Positions 17,113 to 26,146 of a DNA stretch of 41,640 nucleotides are shown piece after piece; within the stretch, counting starts at the first letter, position 1; every line of letters starts with the position of its first letter. The position numbers were made by a program, and so were the translations under genes. The stretch lies in the NCBI GenBank assembly GCA_030744875.1, contig JASLPR010000016.1:1-41640 (forward strand). Reading direction: 5' to 3'. Source of the stretch: Chloroflexota bacterium. Lineage in GTDB: Bacteria; Chloroflexota; UBA11872; VXNJ01. The notes below the pieces were generated by a model, which was given only the letters and a program-made list of their open reading frames with translations, made no database searches and was not told where the DNA came from.

Positions 17113-19158
17113 ATGGCTCCCGACCGCAACGAGACCGATCCCGCCACCCTGACGGTGCACCTCGACCGCCCCCTCGGAAAGATCAACCCGTTCATCTACG
17201 GCACCAACATCGAGCACCTTGAGGACCTGGTCTACGGCGGCCTCTGGGGTGAGCTACTCGAGGCCCGCAAGTTCGCCGGCCACGACGGCGGCCGCCTCCC
17301 CAACCGGGGACGCCGCCGCGGGCGCGGGCTGCAGCAGGCCTGGCGCGGCGAGTTCGACGATGAAGCCAACTTCGGCCTCGTGGCCCCCTGGGACCCGGTG
17401 GCCCCGACCGACCAGGTCTACTTCGTCCACGACAACACCACGTTCTACTCCGGCCGCCAGTCGCAGCGCATCGATCTGCTGGCCGCCGACGACGACTATC
17501 ACGGCATCGGGCAAGGCGGACTCGAAATCGCCGCCGGCACCGACTACGCGGCCCGGGTGGTCCTGCAGATCGAAGGCGCCATCGATTCGGTCGTGCTGCG
17601 TCTGAGCGACGCCGCGGGCGAGAACGGCCGCTGGAACCTGCTCCCTGACCGGCCGGCCGGCGATTTCACCACCTACGAAGGTGTAATCCGATCCGAGCGC
17701 GCCGGGCCTTCGAGCTTTGAACTGGTGGCCCGCGGCCAGGGCCGGCTTTGGGTCGGGGCCGTCTCGCTGATGCGCGCCGACGCCGCCGCCGACGGCGGAC
17801 TCCGCTCCGACATCGGCGCCAAGATCGTCGAATCTGGGCTCAAGATGCTCCGCTGGCCCGGCGGCAACTTCGCCTCGGACTACTTCTGGATGGAAGGCAT
17901 CGGGCCCCTCGATCGTCGCCCGACCCGGCTGAACGGCGCCTGGAACGAATACGAACCCAACGATGTCGGCACCCACGAGTTCCTGGATTACTGCGAACGC
18001 CTGGGCATGGCCCCGTTCGTCTGTGTGAACACCGGCTCCGGCTCGGTCGAGGATGCCGCCGCCTGGGTCGAGTACTGCAACGGGCCGCCGGATTCGGAGT
18101 GGGGCCGGGTGCGCGCCGGCAACGGCCGCGAGCAGCCCTGGAACGTCCACTACTGGTCGCTGGGCAACGAGATGTGGGGCGATTTCCAGGTCGGCCACGT
18201 CGATCCCGAAACATATGCCGTGCGCGCGCTGGAATTCGCGGCGGCGATGAAGCAGGCTGACCCGTCGATCCACCTCGCCGCGGTCGGCCACGTGCGCAAC
18301 GTGCTGGGTCGCTGGAACGAACTGGTTTCGTCGGCCGTCAGCGGCCAGGTCGAAGCCATCGCCGTCCACTACTACAATTTCAACCCGTCCGTCCTCGCCC
18401 AGGAACCACCGGCCCAGGAAAAGTGGGACGCGCTCGTGGCCGGGCCCAAATCCACCGCCGCCACCCTCCGCGACACCATCGCGGTCATCGACCGGCACTG
18501 GTCCGCCGACCCGGTTCCCGAAATCTCCTACGACGAATGGGGCATCCGCGAAGACCTGCGCTGGGCCCCGGGCTGGAAGGAGCTGTATCTGCTGCGCGAC
18601 GGGCTCAACACCGCCGGCACCCTGCAGGAAATCCAGCGCCTGGCCGGGCGCATCTCGATGTCCCACCAGTTCGCCTTCGTGAACCGGCTGGGCTTGATTG
18701 ACGCCGACCCGAACCGGATCAACGAGACCGCCTGTTTCCAGGGATTCAAGCTCATCGCCAACCACAGCCAGGAGATCGCCTTGGAGACCGACGCCGATGG
18801 CCCGACCTTCGACACCGCCGGCCTGGCCACCGAGCCGCCGCTGCAGGCCGTCCCCTACCTGGACGCCATCGGCACCCTGAGCGAAGACGGCGCCCGGCTG
18901 TCGATCTCAGTGGTCAACCGGCATCGCTACGACGACATAAGCGCCAGAATCGTGCTCAGCGGCGGCAGCGATCCCGAGGCCGCGGCCACGGTGCACGAAC
19001 TCAACGGGACCCACGCCCTGGCGCACAACACCTACGAAGACCAGGGGCAGACCTGGATCGAAACCAGCGAGCAAGAACTGAACGTGGACGGCGGCACAAT
19101 CGAACACGTCTTCCCGGCGCATTCCGCCACCGTTCTCGAACTGTCAATTGATGCCTAG
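17113..19158 (+). CDS. Alpha-L-arabinofuranosidase, GH51, with inserted CBM-like domain
   Basis: This 681-residue glycosidase would release terminal arabinofuranosyl residues. Residues 20-45 hold the first barrel strand (KINPFIYGTNIEHLEDLVYG). About residues 80-230 form an inserted beta-sandwich resembling carbohydrate-binding modules (IEIAAGTDYAARVVLQIEG-like strands). The barrel resumes at MLRWPGGNFASDYFW. Glu353 in SLGNEMWGDF is the expected acid/base and Glu475 in EISYDEWGIRE the nucleophile. The C-terminal domain ends VFPAHSATVLELSIDA. No signal peptide is visible, so it is probably cytosolic and acts on imported oligosaccharides. ATG 17113 has GGAGAT upstream; ATG 17092 is an alternative. 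The sulfatase-fold gene follows after 24 bases, suggesting cotranscription. Confidence 0.88.
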   Translation: MAPDRNETDPATLTVHLDRPLGKINPFIYGTNIEHLEDLVYGGLWGELLEARKFAGHDGGRLPNRGRRRGRGLQQAWRGEFDDEANFGLVAPWDPVAPTDQVYFVHDNTTFYSGRQSQRIDLLAADDDYHGIGQGGLEIAAGTDYAARVVLQIEGAIDSVVLRLSDAAGENGRWNLLPDRPAGDFTTYEGVIRSERAGPSSFELVARGQGRLWVGAVSLMRADAAADGGLRSDIGAKIVESGLKMLRWPGGNFASDYFWMEGIGPLDRRPTRLNGAWNEYEPNDVGTHEFLDYCERLGMAPFVCVNTGSGSVEDAAAWVEYCNGPPDSEWGRVRAGNGREQPWNVHYWSLGNEMWGDFQVGHVDPETYAVRALEFAAAMKQADPSIHLAAVGHVRNVLGRWNELVSSAVSGQVEAIAVHYYNFNPSVLAQEPPAQEKWDALVAGPKSTAATLRDTIAVIDRHWSADPVPEISYDEWGIREDLRWAPGWKELYLLRDGLNTAGTLQEIQRLAGRISMSHQFAFVNRLGLIDADPNRINETACFQGFKLIANHSQEIALETDADGPTFDTAGLATEPPLQAVPYLDAIGTLSEDGARLSISVVNRHRYDDISARIVLSGGSDPEAAATVHELNGTHALAHNTYEDQGQTWIETSEQELNVDGGTIEHVFPAHSATVLELSIDA

Positions 19159-19182
19159 CCGCACCGGAAAGGGAGCAGCAGC

Positions 19183-20592
19183 TTGAATCTCATCGTCCTC
19201 GTACTGGACAGCCTTCGTCAGGACCACGTCAGCGCCTACAACCAGGGAGAGGCGGTCTTCGATGACGTCGCCGCCTGCAAGACTCCTAATATGGACAAGT
19301 TCGCCGAGAGCGCGGTCCTGTTCGACAACATGTACGCCGAGGCTCTGCCGACGATTCCGGCCCGGGCCGCGCTGCTGACCGGCAACCGGACGCTGATCAA
19401 CCGGCCATGGTCGCCGCTGGGCAAGACCGACGTGGCCCTGCCGCAAATCGCCTCACTCGAAGGCTACGTCAACGGGCTGGCCTCCGATGTGTACCACTAT
19501 CGCGCCGGCGGCATGACCTATCACGAGTACTACCACTCCTACCAGTGGGTCCGCGGCCAAGAGTACGACCCTTACCGTTCGCAGCCGTCGAAACGCAATC
19601 TCGATGATTATGTCAATGAGAACTACGACGAACTCTGGCGCGGCCGGGTGGCCCAGTTTCTGACCAATACCGACGATTTCGACACCGCCGAAAAATGGTT
19701 CGCTCCGCAGGTCACCGAACTTACGGCGAACTGGCTGAAGGCCAACCGCGGGCACCCGAAGGTCAACTTCTGGATGGATTGCTTCGACCCCCATGAGCCT
19801 TGGGACCCGCCGGCCGAGTTCGACACCTACACCGATCCCGACTACATCGGCCCGCGGCTGGTGATGCCGATGGGCAGCGAGGCCTCCAGCTGGGCGTCCC
19901 CGGCGGAGATAAGGCACATCCGGGGCCTGTACGCCGGCGAGACCGCCGCGGTGGACGACGCGCTGGGTCGGGTCTTCAACACACTCGAAGAAGAGGGCTA
20001 CTACGACGACTCCGTCGTCGTCCTGATGGGCGACCACGGCCATCCCCTGGCCGACCACGGCAAGTTCCTCAAGGGCGCCGACCGCATGTACAACGAACTA
20101 CTTAAAATCCCATTCATGATCCGGCTGCCGAAGGGCCGCCAGGGCGGACGGCGCGTCACCGCGCTGGCCCAGTACCACGACGTGCTGCCGACCGTACTCG
20201 ACTACATGGGCCTGGCCGGCAACATCCACGACATGCACGGCAGCAGCCTGCGCCCGGCCATCGAGGGCGAAACCGACGAACACCGCGAGGCCGTCCTGAT
20301 CGGCTACCACGAAGGCGTTGATCGCTGCATCCGCAACAAGCGTTGGAGCCTAGTCGTGCGGCCGTCCGACGAGATGGACGAACTCTACGACCTGGAGAAC
20401 GACCCGGAAGAGCAGAACAACCTGATTGCCCACCGCGGCGATGTGGTCGCCGACCTGCGCGATCGCTACGGCGCCATCTACTTCCAGGTGGGGCGTCCCG
20501 GCGAGGCCCGCAACCACGGCCAGGTCTCGCAGGGCGAAAATGTCCTGGGCGTGCAGGGCGCCTACGAGATGACCTCGGGAATGACGCCGTAG
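19183..20592 (+). CDS. Sulfatase-fold hydrolase with Thr at the nucleophile position (copy C)
   Basis: This 469-residue member is more distant from copies A, D, E and F. It begins MNLIVLVLDSLRQDHVSAYN, with Asp9 as metal ligand, and has FWMDCFDPHEPWDPP and the second metal site VVLMGDHGHPLADHGKF. The signature LPTIPARAALLTGN is an almost perfect sulfatase motif (C-x-P-A-R-x-x-L-L-T-G) except that Thr57 replaces the Cys/Ser. TTG 19183 is the start, with GGGAG at 19171-19175. It sits between GH51 and a Gfo/Idh/MocA gene in one direction with short gaps, so it belongs to a sugar-processing operon. Whether it cleaves sulfate or phosphate esters cannot be decided from sequence. Confidence 0.85.
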   Translation: MNLIVLVLDSLRQDHVSAYNQGEAVFDDVAACKTPNMDKFAESAVLFDNMYAEALPTIPARAALLTGNRTLINRPWSPLGKTDVALPQIASLEGYVNGLASDVYHYRAGGMTYHEYYHSYQWVRGQEYDPYRSQPSKRNLDDYVNENYDELWRGRVAQFLTNTDDFDTAEKWFAPQVTELTANWLKANRGHPKVNFWMDCFDPHEPWDPPAEFDTYTDPDYIGPRLVMPMGSEASSWASPAEIRHIRGLYAGETAAVDDALGRVFNTLEEEGYYDDSVVVLMGDHGHPLADHGKFLKGADRMYNELLKIPFMIRLPKGRQGGRRVTALAQYHDVLPTVLDYMGLAGNIHDMHGSSLRPAIEGETDEHREAVLIGYHEGVDRCIRNKRWSLVVRPSDEMDELYDLENDPEEQNNLIAHRGDVVADLRDRYGAIYFQVGRPGEARNHGQVSQGENVLGVQGAYEMTSGMTP

Positions 20593-20641
20593 GCGCGCCC
20601 ATCCCGATCGACCACCGGCAACCAGACAGGGAGGCAACCAG

Positions 20642-21769
20642 ATGGCAGAAGCAGTGAAGGTCGGGATTATCGGATGCGGACCGGGCGGCGCTCAGGTCAT
20701 GTACGCGCCAATCTGGCGATTCCTACAGGATGTCGAGTTGGTGGCCCTCTGGGACCCGGACCCGGAGAACGCCCGCACCCTCCAGCGCATGATCAGCGGC
20801 GGGGACATCGTCGACACCCTGGATGACTTCTGGGCGCAGGACCTGGACGCGGCCATCGTCTCCTCGCCGGTCTACGCCCACGCCGAGCAGACCATCGCCG
20901 CCCTGGAGCGCGGGCTGCATGTATTCTGCGAGAAGCCCATGGCCCGGTCGGTGCAGGAATGCCAGGCGATGGTCGACGCCGCCGCGACGGCCAGCAAGGT
21001 GCTGATGGTCGGTTTCATGAAGCGGTACGACAAGAGCTTTCTCAAGGCCACCGAAATGGTGGAGGCCGGCGAACTGGGCAAGCTCTTCGAGGTGCGCTGT
21101 GACTGGTCCTTCGGCTTCCCGCGGAGCCATCGCATCGGCATGAGCCGCGAGCGCCCCGAGACCTGGGGCGGCGTCTACCAGGACCACGGCAGTCACACCA
21201 TCGACCTGGCGCGCTGGTGGCTGGGCGACATCTCGCACGTCAGCGGCGAAATCCACATCACCGATTCGACCAAGGTCATCGAGGACCACGGCTCGGCGGT
21301 GATGCGCCACGCCGGCGGCGGCACCAGCGTCCACACGATGTCCCGGGTGCGCTGGGGCCCGGTGGTCGAGAAGTTTACCCTGATCGGCACCGAGGCCACG
21401 CTGGAGATCGACTTCAGCGAGGAGTTCAGCTACAAGTCGGCCGATCCGTTCCGGATGATCCTCTACACCCCGGAGCGGCGCAGCCAGGACATCACCCTCT
21501 GGAACGAGCGCAACCTGGACGACGAACTCCGCAAGGATGGTCGCTACACCCGCGAATTGCAGCATTTCATCGATTGCACGGCAACCGGCGCGGAGTCCCG
21601 GACGCCCGGGATCAACGGGCTGCGGGCGATCGAGGCGATCATGGCGACGTTCTACTCCTCTTGGACCGGGCGCAAGATCAAGCTGCCGTTCACGGATGAG
21701 TTCGATTTCCGACAACTGTTCGACGACACGCGCGACGGCAAGCACGGCTCCGGCGGCCCGCAGGCATGA
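20642..21769 (+). CDS. Gfo/Idh/MocA-family oxidoreductase
   Basis: The protein has 375 residues. The cofactor fold begins KVGIIGCGPGGAQVMYAP, with LWDPDPENA as the acidic end of strand 2, then VFCEKPMARSVQEC. The second domain has GFMKRYDKSFLKATEMVEAGELG and GGVYQDHGSHTIDLARWWLG with the catalytic Asp/His region. It probably oxidises or reduces a sugar or sugar acid with NAD(P). ATG 20642 follows GGGAGG about 8 bases away. Its stop overlaps the start of the TPP enzyme in an ATGA, indicating translational coupling and a shared pathway. Confidence 0.9.
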   Translation: MAEAVKVGIIGCGPGGAQVMYAPIWRFLQDVELVALWDPDPENARTLQRMISGGDIVDTLDDFWAQDLDAAIVSSPVYAHAEQTIAALERGLHVFCEKPMARSVQECQAMVDAAATASKVLMVGFMKRYDKSFLKATEMVEAGELGKLFEVRCDWSFGFPRSHRIGMSRERPETWGGVYQDHGSHTIDLARWWLGDISHVSGEIHITDSTKVIEDHGSAVMRHAGGGTSVHTMSRVRWGPVVEKFTLIGTEATLEIDFSEEFSYKSADPFRMILYTPERRSQDITLWNERNLDDELRKDGRYTRELQHFIDCTATGAESRTPGINGLRAIEAIMATFYSSWTGRKIKLPFTDEFDFRQLFDDTRDGKHGSGGPQA

Positions 21770-23514
21770 ACGGCGCCCGCGTCCTGGTCGACGCCCTCGA
21801 AGCCCACGGAGTTGAGTACATCTTCGGCGTGCCCGGCCACGGCAACACCAACATCCTCGACGCCCTGGTCGATTCCAGCATCGAGTTCAAGCTGGTCCGC
21901 CACGAGCAGGCGGCCGCGCACATCGCCGACGGCTACGCCCGCATGACCGGCAAGGTCGGCGTCTGCTGCACGTCGGTGGGACCGGGCGCCGCGAACCTGC
22001 TGATGGGCCTGGGCACCGCCATCTCCACGTCGAGCCCGGTGCTGGCCATCGTCGGCTTGCCGATCAAGAAATGGCTCGGCCGCGGCCAGTTGCAGGAGAC
22101 CTCGCGGCCGGACAGCACCAACATCGACCAGGCCTTCACCCAGATGCTCCAGCCGGTCACCAAGCGCACTTGGTCGGCCTGGGACGCCGAGATGATCCCA
22201 TCCGCCGTCCGCAAGGCCTTCACCACCGCCAGGGTCGGCCGACCCGGCCCGGTGGCCATCGAGATTCCCTGGGACGTCCAGTCGGGCGAATGTGATGTCC
22301 CGCCCGAGGCCCCCGACATCTTCGCCGACTCCCGCCGCCAGCGCGCCAGCCGCGAAGACACCACCCGCGCCGCCAAACTGCTCGCCGAAGCCGAACTGCC
22401 GGTCCTTATGGTCGGGAACGGCGTCCGCCTTTCCGACGCCGGCCAGGCCACAATCGCCCTGGCCGAGGCCCTCGGCGCGCCAATGTCGGGCTCCTTCGTC
22501 GGCAAGGGCGCAGTCCCCGAAGACCACCCGCTGGCCGTGGGCATCTCCGGCTGGCTCGGCCACCCGATCGCCCACGAACTGATCCGCGAGCACGCCGACG
22601 TCGTCCTGGCCATCGGCTACCGCTTCTCCGACCAATCGACCAGTTGGTGGACCGAGGGCCTGCCCTTCGTCCCACAGAACAAGATCATTCACATCGACCC
22701 CGAGCCGCGCGAGATGGGCCGCACCTACCCGGTCGAAATCGGCCTGGTCGGCGACGCCCGGGCGGTCCTCGAAGACTTGCTGGTTGAAGTCGCGGCGCTG
22801 GGCGGCCGTTCCAGCGCGGCGGCATCGACCGCGATGGTCGCCGCCGCGAAGGACAAGTTCGAACTCGAACTCCCCCCGCTCGACTCCCAACCCATGCAGC
22901 CGATGCGCATCACCCAACAGGTCCGCGATGTCCTGCCCGCCAAGTCGATCATGAGCGTCGACACCGGCAACCACGCCCACTACTACTCCTGCTACTACCC
23001 GATCCTGGAGGGCGGCCATTTCCTGAACCCCGGCGGCTGGACGCCGATGGGCTGGGGGCCGGCGGCCATCATCGGCGCGAAGCTGGCCCACCCGGAACTA
23101 CCGGCGGTGGCCGTCACCGGCGACGGCGGATTCCTCATGATCTGCCAGGAGGTCGCCACCGCCGTCGACTGGGATGTCCCGATCGTCTGGCTGGTCTACA
23201 ACAACCAGGCGCTGGCGGCGATTCGCGACAGCCAGAAGGCCGACTTCGGCGGCCGCGTGATCGGCACCGAGTTCACGGTTCCGGTCGATTTCGCGGCCAT
23301 GGCCCGTTCGATGGGCGCCGAGGGAATCCGGGTCGAATCGCATGACGGGGTAGAAGCCGCGCTACAACAGGCCCTTGATTTCGGCCGCCCCTGCGTGATC
23401 GACCTCATCGTCGACGCCGACGCCGAGCATCCGCCGGTGGCCGGTTCCTGGTTCGAGCCGGGCCGCGGAGAGCCCGCGCCAAAACCGCGCGGCAGCGAAC
23501 GCCTCTACACCTGA
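21766..23514 (+). CDS. Thiamine diphosphate-dependent enzyme, acetolactate synthase-like
   Basis: This 582-residue protein has the three-domain architecture of the acetolactate synthase/pyruvate oxidase family. The N-terminal domain has the catalytic Glu47 in VRHEQAAAHIADGYAR, the middle domain holds VLMVGNGVRLSDA, and the C-terminal domain has the TPP/Mg motif starting GDGGFL (about residues 452-481) and ending in YNN. It would decarboxylate a 2-keto acid and may condense the product. It is too short and divergent to be IolD, and no ilvN/ilvH regulatory subunit is adjacent, so a catabolic role is more likely than branched-chain synthesis. ATGA overlap with the preceding oxidoreductase and a 22-base gap to the MDR gene suggest an operon. 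Confidence 0.88.
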   Translation: MNGARVLVDALEAHGVEYIFGVPGHGNTNILDALVDSSIEFKLVRHEQAAAHIADGYARMTGKVGVCCTSVGPGAANLLMGLGTAISTSSPVLAIVGLPIKKWLGRGQLQETSRPDSTNIDQAFTQMLQPVTKRTWSAWDAEMIPSAVRKAFTTARVGRPGPVAIEIPWDVQSGECDVPPEAPDIFADSRRQRASREDTTRAAKLLAEAELPVLMVGNGVRLSDAGQATIALAEALGAPMSGSFVGKGAVPEDHPLAVGISGWLGHPIAHELIREHADVVLAIGYRFSDQSTSWWTEGLPFVPQNKIIHIDPEPREMGRTYPVEIGLVGDARAVLEDLLVEVAALGGRSSAAASTAMVAAAKDKFELELPPLDSQPMQPMRITQQVRDVLPAKSIMSVDTGNHAHYYSCYYPILEGGHFLNPGGWTPMGWGPAAIIGAKLAHPELPAVAVTGDGGFLMICQEVATAVDWDVPIVWLVYNNQALAAIRDSQKADFGGRVIGTEFTVPVDFAAMARSMGAEGIRVESHDGVEAALQQALDFGRPCVIDLIVDADAEHPPVAGSWFEPGRGEPAPKPRGSERLYT

Positions 23515-23536
23515 TCCCCGGAAGGAAACGTACGCC

Positions 23537-24556
23537 ATGCCGGTCAAGACCTTTGAACTGACCGACTACGGGCTCGACAACCTGCATCTCGTCACCCGGC
23601 CCGACGCCCAACCCGGACCCGGAGAGGTGTTGGTCGACGTCCGCGCCATCAGCCTCAACTACCGCGACCTGAGCACCATCGAAGGCCGCTACGCCAGGAG
23701 CCTGGAGTTGCCCGCCGTGCTGGTGGCCGACTGCGCCGGGGTTGTCTTCGAAGCCGGGTCCGGCGTCAACCGCGTCAAGCCCGGCGACCGCGTCATGAGC
23801 CACTTCATGCCCGACTGGGTCGACGGCCCGTTTCGCGACGAGTACCAGCGCACCACCCTGGGCTCGCCCGGACCCGGCGCCGCCGCCGCGCGCGTCGTCC
23901 TGCCCGAGGGCGGCGTCCTTCCGATGCCCGCGGGCTACTCCTTCGCCGAGGCCGCCACCCTGCCCATCGCCGCGCTGACCGCCTGGAGTTCGCTGGCCAC
24001 CAGCTTCCCCCTGGAAGGCAAGACCGTCGCCGTTCTGGGCACCGGTGGCGTCTCAATCTTCGGGCTGCAACTGGCGAAGCGCATGGGCGCCCGGGTGGCC
24101 GTCACCAGCAAGGGCGACGCAAAGCTCGCCCGGGCCGCCGAATTGGGCGCCGATCTGGGCGTCAACTACGTCGACGAACCCGACTGGCACCGACCAATCC
24201 GTACCTTCACCGACGGGCTCGGGGCCGACCTGGTCCTGGAAGCCGGCGGCTCGGCCACGCTGCCGAATTCCATCAAGGCCACCCGCTCCGGTGGCGTAAT
24301 CGCCCTCTTCGGCGTCCTTACCGGCGGGGCCGGCGAGATCGAGACCCGCGCCCTGCTGGCCCGGCGTATCAGCATCGCCGGGATCTTCGTGGATTCGCGT
24401 CGCAGTTTCGAAGACCTGGCCGCTTTCCTTGAAAAGGAATCGATCCGCCCGGTCATCGGCGCCGAGTTCCCGTTCGAAGAACTGCCCGACGCGCTGCGGA
24501 TGATGCAGGCGGCGGAGCATTTCGGGAAGATCGTTGTCCACGGCCCCACCGGCTGA
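23537..24556 (+). CDS. NAD(P)-dependent alcohol dehydrogenase, zinc-independent MDR
   Basis: The 339-residue MDR protein has LNYRDLSTIEGRY near residue 40, VADCAGVVFEAG, a proline-rich lid, LPIAALTAWSSL, and the cofactor motif VAVLGTGGVSIFGLQLAK. The zinc-ligand Cys residues of classical alcohol dehydrogenases are absent, as in the quinone-reductase-like group that includes many NAD(P)-alcohol dehydrogenase entries. It probably reduces or oxidises a carbonyl product of the upstream TPP enzyme, but this is inferred from position only. GAAGGA precedes ATG 23537 by about 11 bases. The lipocalin-like gene follows after 32 bases. Confidence 0.87.
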   Translation: MPVKTFELTDYGLDNLHLVTRPDAQPGPGEVLVDVRAISLNYRDLSTIEGRYARSLELPAVLVADCAGVVFEAGSGVNRVKPGDRVMSHFMPDWVDGPFRDEYQRTTLGSPGPGAAAARVVLPEGGVLPMPAGYSFAEAATLPIAALTAWSSLATSFPLEGKTVAVLGTGGVSIFGLQLAKRMGARVAVTSKGDAKLARAAELGADLGVNYVDEPDWHRPIRTFTDGLGADLVLEAGGSATLPNSIKATRSGGVIALFGVLTGGAGEIETRALLARRISIAGIFVDSRRSFEDLAAFLEKESIRPVIGAEFPFEELPDALRMMQAAEHFGKIVVHGPTG

Positions 24557-24588
24557 CCGGGTCGCCGCCAACCGCAAAGGAGCTCGGG

Positions 24589-25033
24589 ATGCCACCCACC
24601 ACCGCCGACCTGGTCGGCAACTGGCGCCTGCTTTCCTACGTCTACACCCCCGACGACGGCGACGAATTTCTCCCCTACGGCGAGGACCCGGCTGGACTGC
24701 TTACCTACACCGCCGACGGCTACATGCAGGTCTCCATCGCCGCCCGCGACCGCGCCACCTACGACGCCAACGACCTCCAAGGCGGCACTGTCGAGCAGCA
24801 GGCTGCCGCGGCCCGTTCCTACCTGGCTTACGCGGGGCGCTACGAAATGCGCGGGGACCGGGTGCTTGCTGCACATCGTGCAGATCAGCCTGCTGCCGGG
24901 CTGGAGCGGCATCACCCCTGAGCGGACCGTATCCCTGGACGGCGACCGGCTCCTGCTGACGACTCCACCGATGACCCGGCGCGGACGGCCCGGCAGCGGC
25001 CGCCTCCGTTGGGAACGCGCCGGCGCCGAATAG
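24589..25033 (+). pseudogene. Lipocalin-like domain protein, frameshifted
   Basis: ATG 24589 follows AAAGGAG at 24576-24582. The first 92 codons read LVGNWRLLSYVYTPDDG, YGEDPAGLLTYTADGYMQV and YAGRYEMRGDRVL, a good match to the bacterial lipocalin-like domain. In that frame the ending is foreign (AAHRADQPAAGLERHHP, stop at 24921). The true continuation, LHIVQISLLPGWSGITPER followed by LDGDRLLLTTPP and LRWERAGAE, is in the +1 frame and stops at 25033. The break lies at 24862-24871, where the bases read like a 4-base duplication (GCTTGCT). Restored length is about 147 residues. Such proteins probably bind small hydrophobic ligands. It is either a recent pseudogene or an assembly error. Confidence 0.82.
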
Positions 25034-25044
25034 GCGCGCACCAC

Positions 25045-25060
25045 CGGGGCAGGGGCCCCG
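25045..25060. terminator. Hairpin between convergent stops
   Basis: CGGGGC (25045-25050), AGGG, GCCCCG (25055-25060) form a perfect 6-bp stem inside the 27-base gap between the lipocalin-like gene and the minus-strand epimerase. It has no T-tract, so function as a bidirectional terminator is uncertain. Confidence 0.35.
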
Positions 25061-26002
25061 CTACCCGCCCTCCGCCCGCAACGCCGCCAGCATCCGGTCG
25101 GTCATCTCCGCCAGGTCGACTTCCGATCGCCAGCCCCAGTCGCGGGTCGACTCGGTGTCATCCAGTCGTCCCGGCCAGCTCTGCACGATCGCATCGCGCA
25201 CCGGATCCGGCGCGTAGGTGAACTCCACCTCAGGCATCACAGCCAGCACCGCCGCCGCCATCTCTTCGGCCGTTGGGCTGACCCCGTTCACTTGGTAGAC
25301 CCGGCGGCGCAGGTCGGCCTCGTCGGCGTCGTGGATGCCCAGCAGCGCCCGCACCGCGTCATCGATGTAGATCACCGCCGTCCCGGTGGTCGGTTGGAGA
25401 TAAAACGCATAGGCGCCCTTCGTGACCGCATCCACATAAAGGTGCGAGCAGTAGGCGCTGGCCCCACCGCCGGCCCCGTGCGGCGCGGTCACCGCCGGCA
25501 GGCGCAGACCTCGAAAATCCACCCCGAAACGCTGCTGGTAGTAGACCCCGAGGCGCTCCCCGGCCACCTTGGCCGCCCCGTAGAAACTGACCGGCCACTG
25601 TGGCGCATCCACGCTCACCGGCTCCGGCAGACCGGTCCCGAAACTCGCCACCGTGCTCGTAAAGACGACCCGCCCAACCTCGAACTTCACCGCCGCCTCC
25701 AGCACGTTTCGCGTCCCATCCATGTTCACCCGCCACGCCCGCACCAGGTCGGTTTCCGCTTCGGCCGAGAGCAGCGCCGCCAGGTGGACTATCGAATCGA
25801 AGCGCTCGCCGGCGAGGGCGCCAAGAAAGCTCTCCGGGTCGGAGATGTCACCCACCACCGTCCGGCACTCGCGCAGCTCGGGGAAATCCTCTTTCGCCGA
25901 ATTCGTGATATCGAACAGCGTCACCGCGTCGCCGCGGGCCATCAGCGCCTTCGCCAGCCGCCCGCCCAGGTTCCCCTTGCCGCCGGTAATCAGTATCCGC
26001 AT
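25061..26002 (-). CDS. NAD-dependent epimerase/dehydratase, short-chain L-threonine dehydrogenase-like
   Basis: The 313-residue extended SDR has the cofactor motif MRILITGGKGNLGGRLAK, FDITNSA, HLAALLS, and the catalytic YGAAKVAGE (Tyr-x-x-x-Lys). Its C-terminal half resembles the bacterial and archaeal SDR-type L-threonine 3-dehydrogenases and their uncharacterised relatives: VDFRGLRLPAV, a Gly-rich loop, YIDDAVRALLGI and the signature SWPGRLDDTESTRDWGW. It is therefore a TDH-like or sugar-nucleotide-epimerase-like enzyme. ATG 26002 has AGGGGAA about 11 bases upstream; the frame is open to 26077 with no better site. It is convergent with the lipocalin-like gene and divergent from the quinone oxidoreductase. 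Confidence 0.85.
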   Translation of the reverse strand: MRILITGGKGNLGGRLAKALMARGDAVTLFDITNSAKEDFPELRECRTVVGDISDPESFLGALAGERFDSIVHLAALLSAEAETDLVRAWRVNMDGTRNVLEAAVKFEVGRVVFTSTVASFGTGLPEPVSVDAPQWPVSFYGAAKVAGERLGVYYQQRFGVDFRGLRLPAVTAPHGAGGGASAYCSHLYVDAVTKGAYAFYLQPTTGTAVIYIDDAVRALLGIHDADEADLRRRVYQVNGVSPTAEEMAAAVLAVMPEVEFTYAPDPVRDAIVQSWPGRLDDTESTRDWGWRSEVDLAEMTDRMLAALRAEGG

Positions 26003-26146
26003 CGCTGCCAGTTCCCCTCGTTGCGTCCCGCCGGGCCTCCACCGGCATCGTATCCGGCGCCGCTGCCGTTCCGCCAATTGACATCCACCGGCCGTTCCTA
26101 AATCCTGTCAGTCCGGCAAGGCATTACTGAAGGCAGGAGAGCGAAC

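Noticed and set aside
21766-23514. TPP enzyme as IolD of the inositol pathway, given iolB at 4803
   Set aside because: Its start and motifs follow acetolactate-synthase-like proteins, it is shorter than IolD and is 16 kb from iolB without other iol genes.
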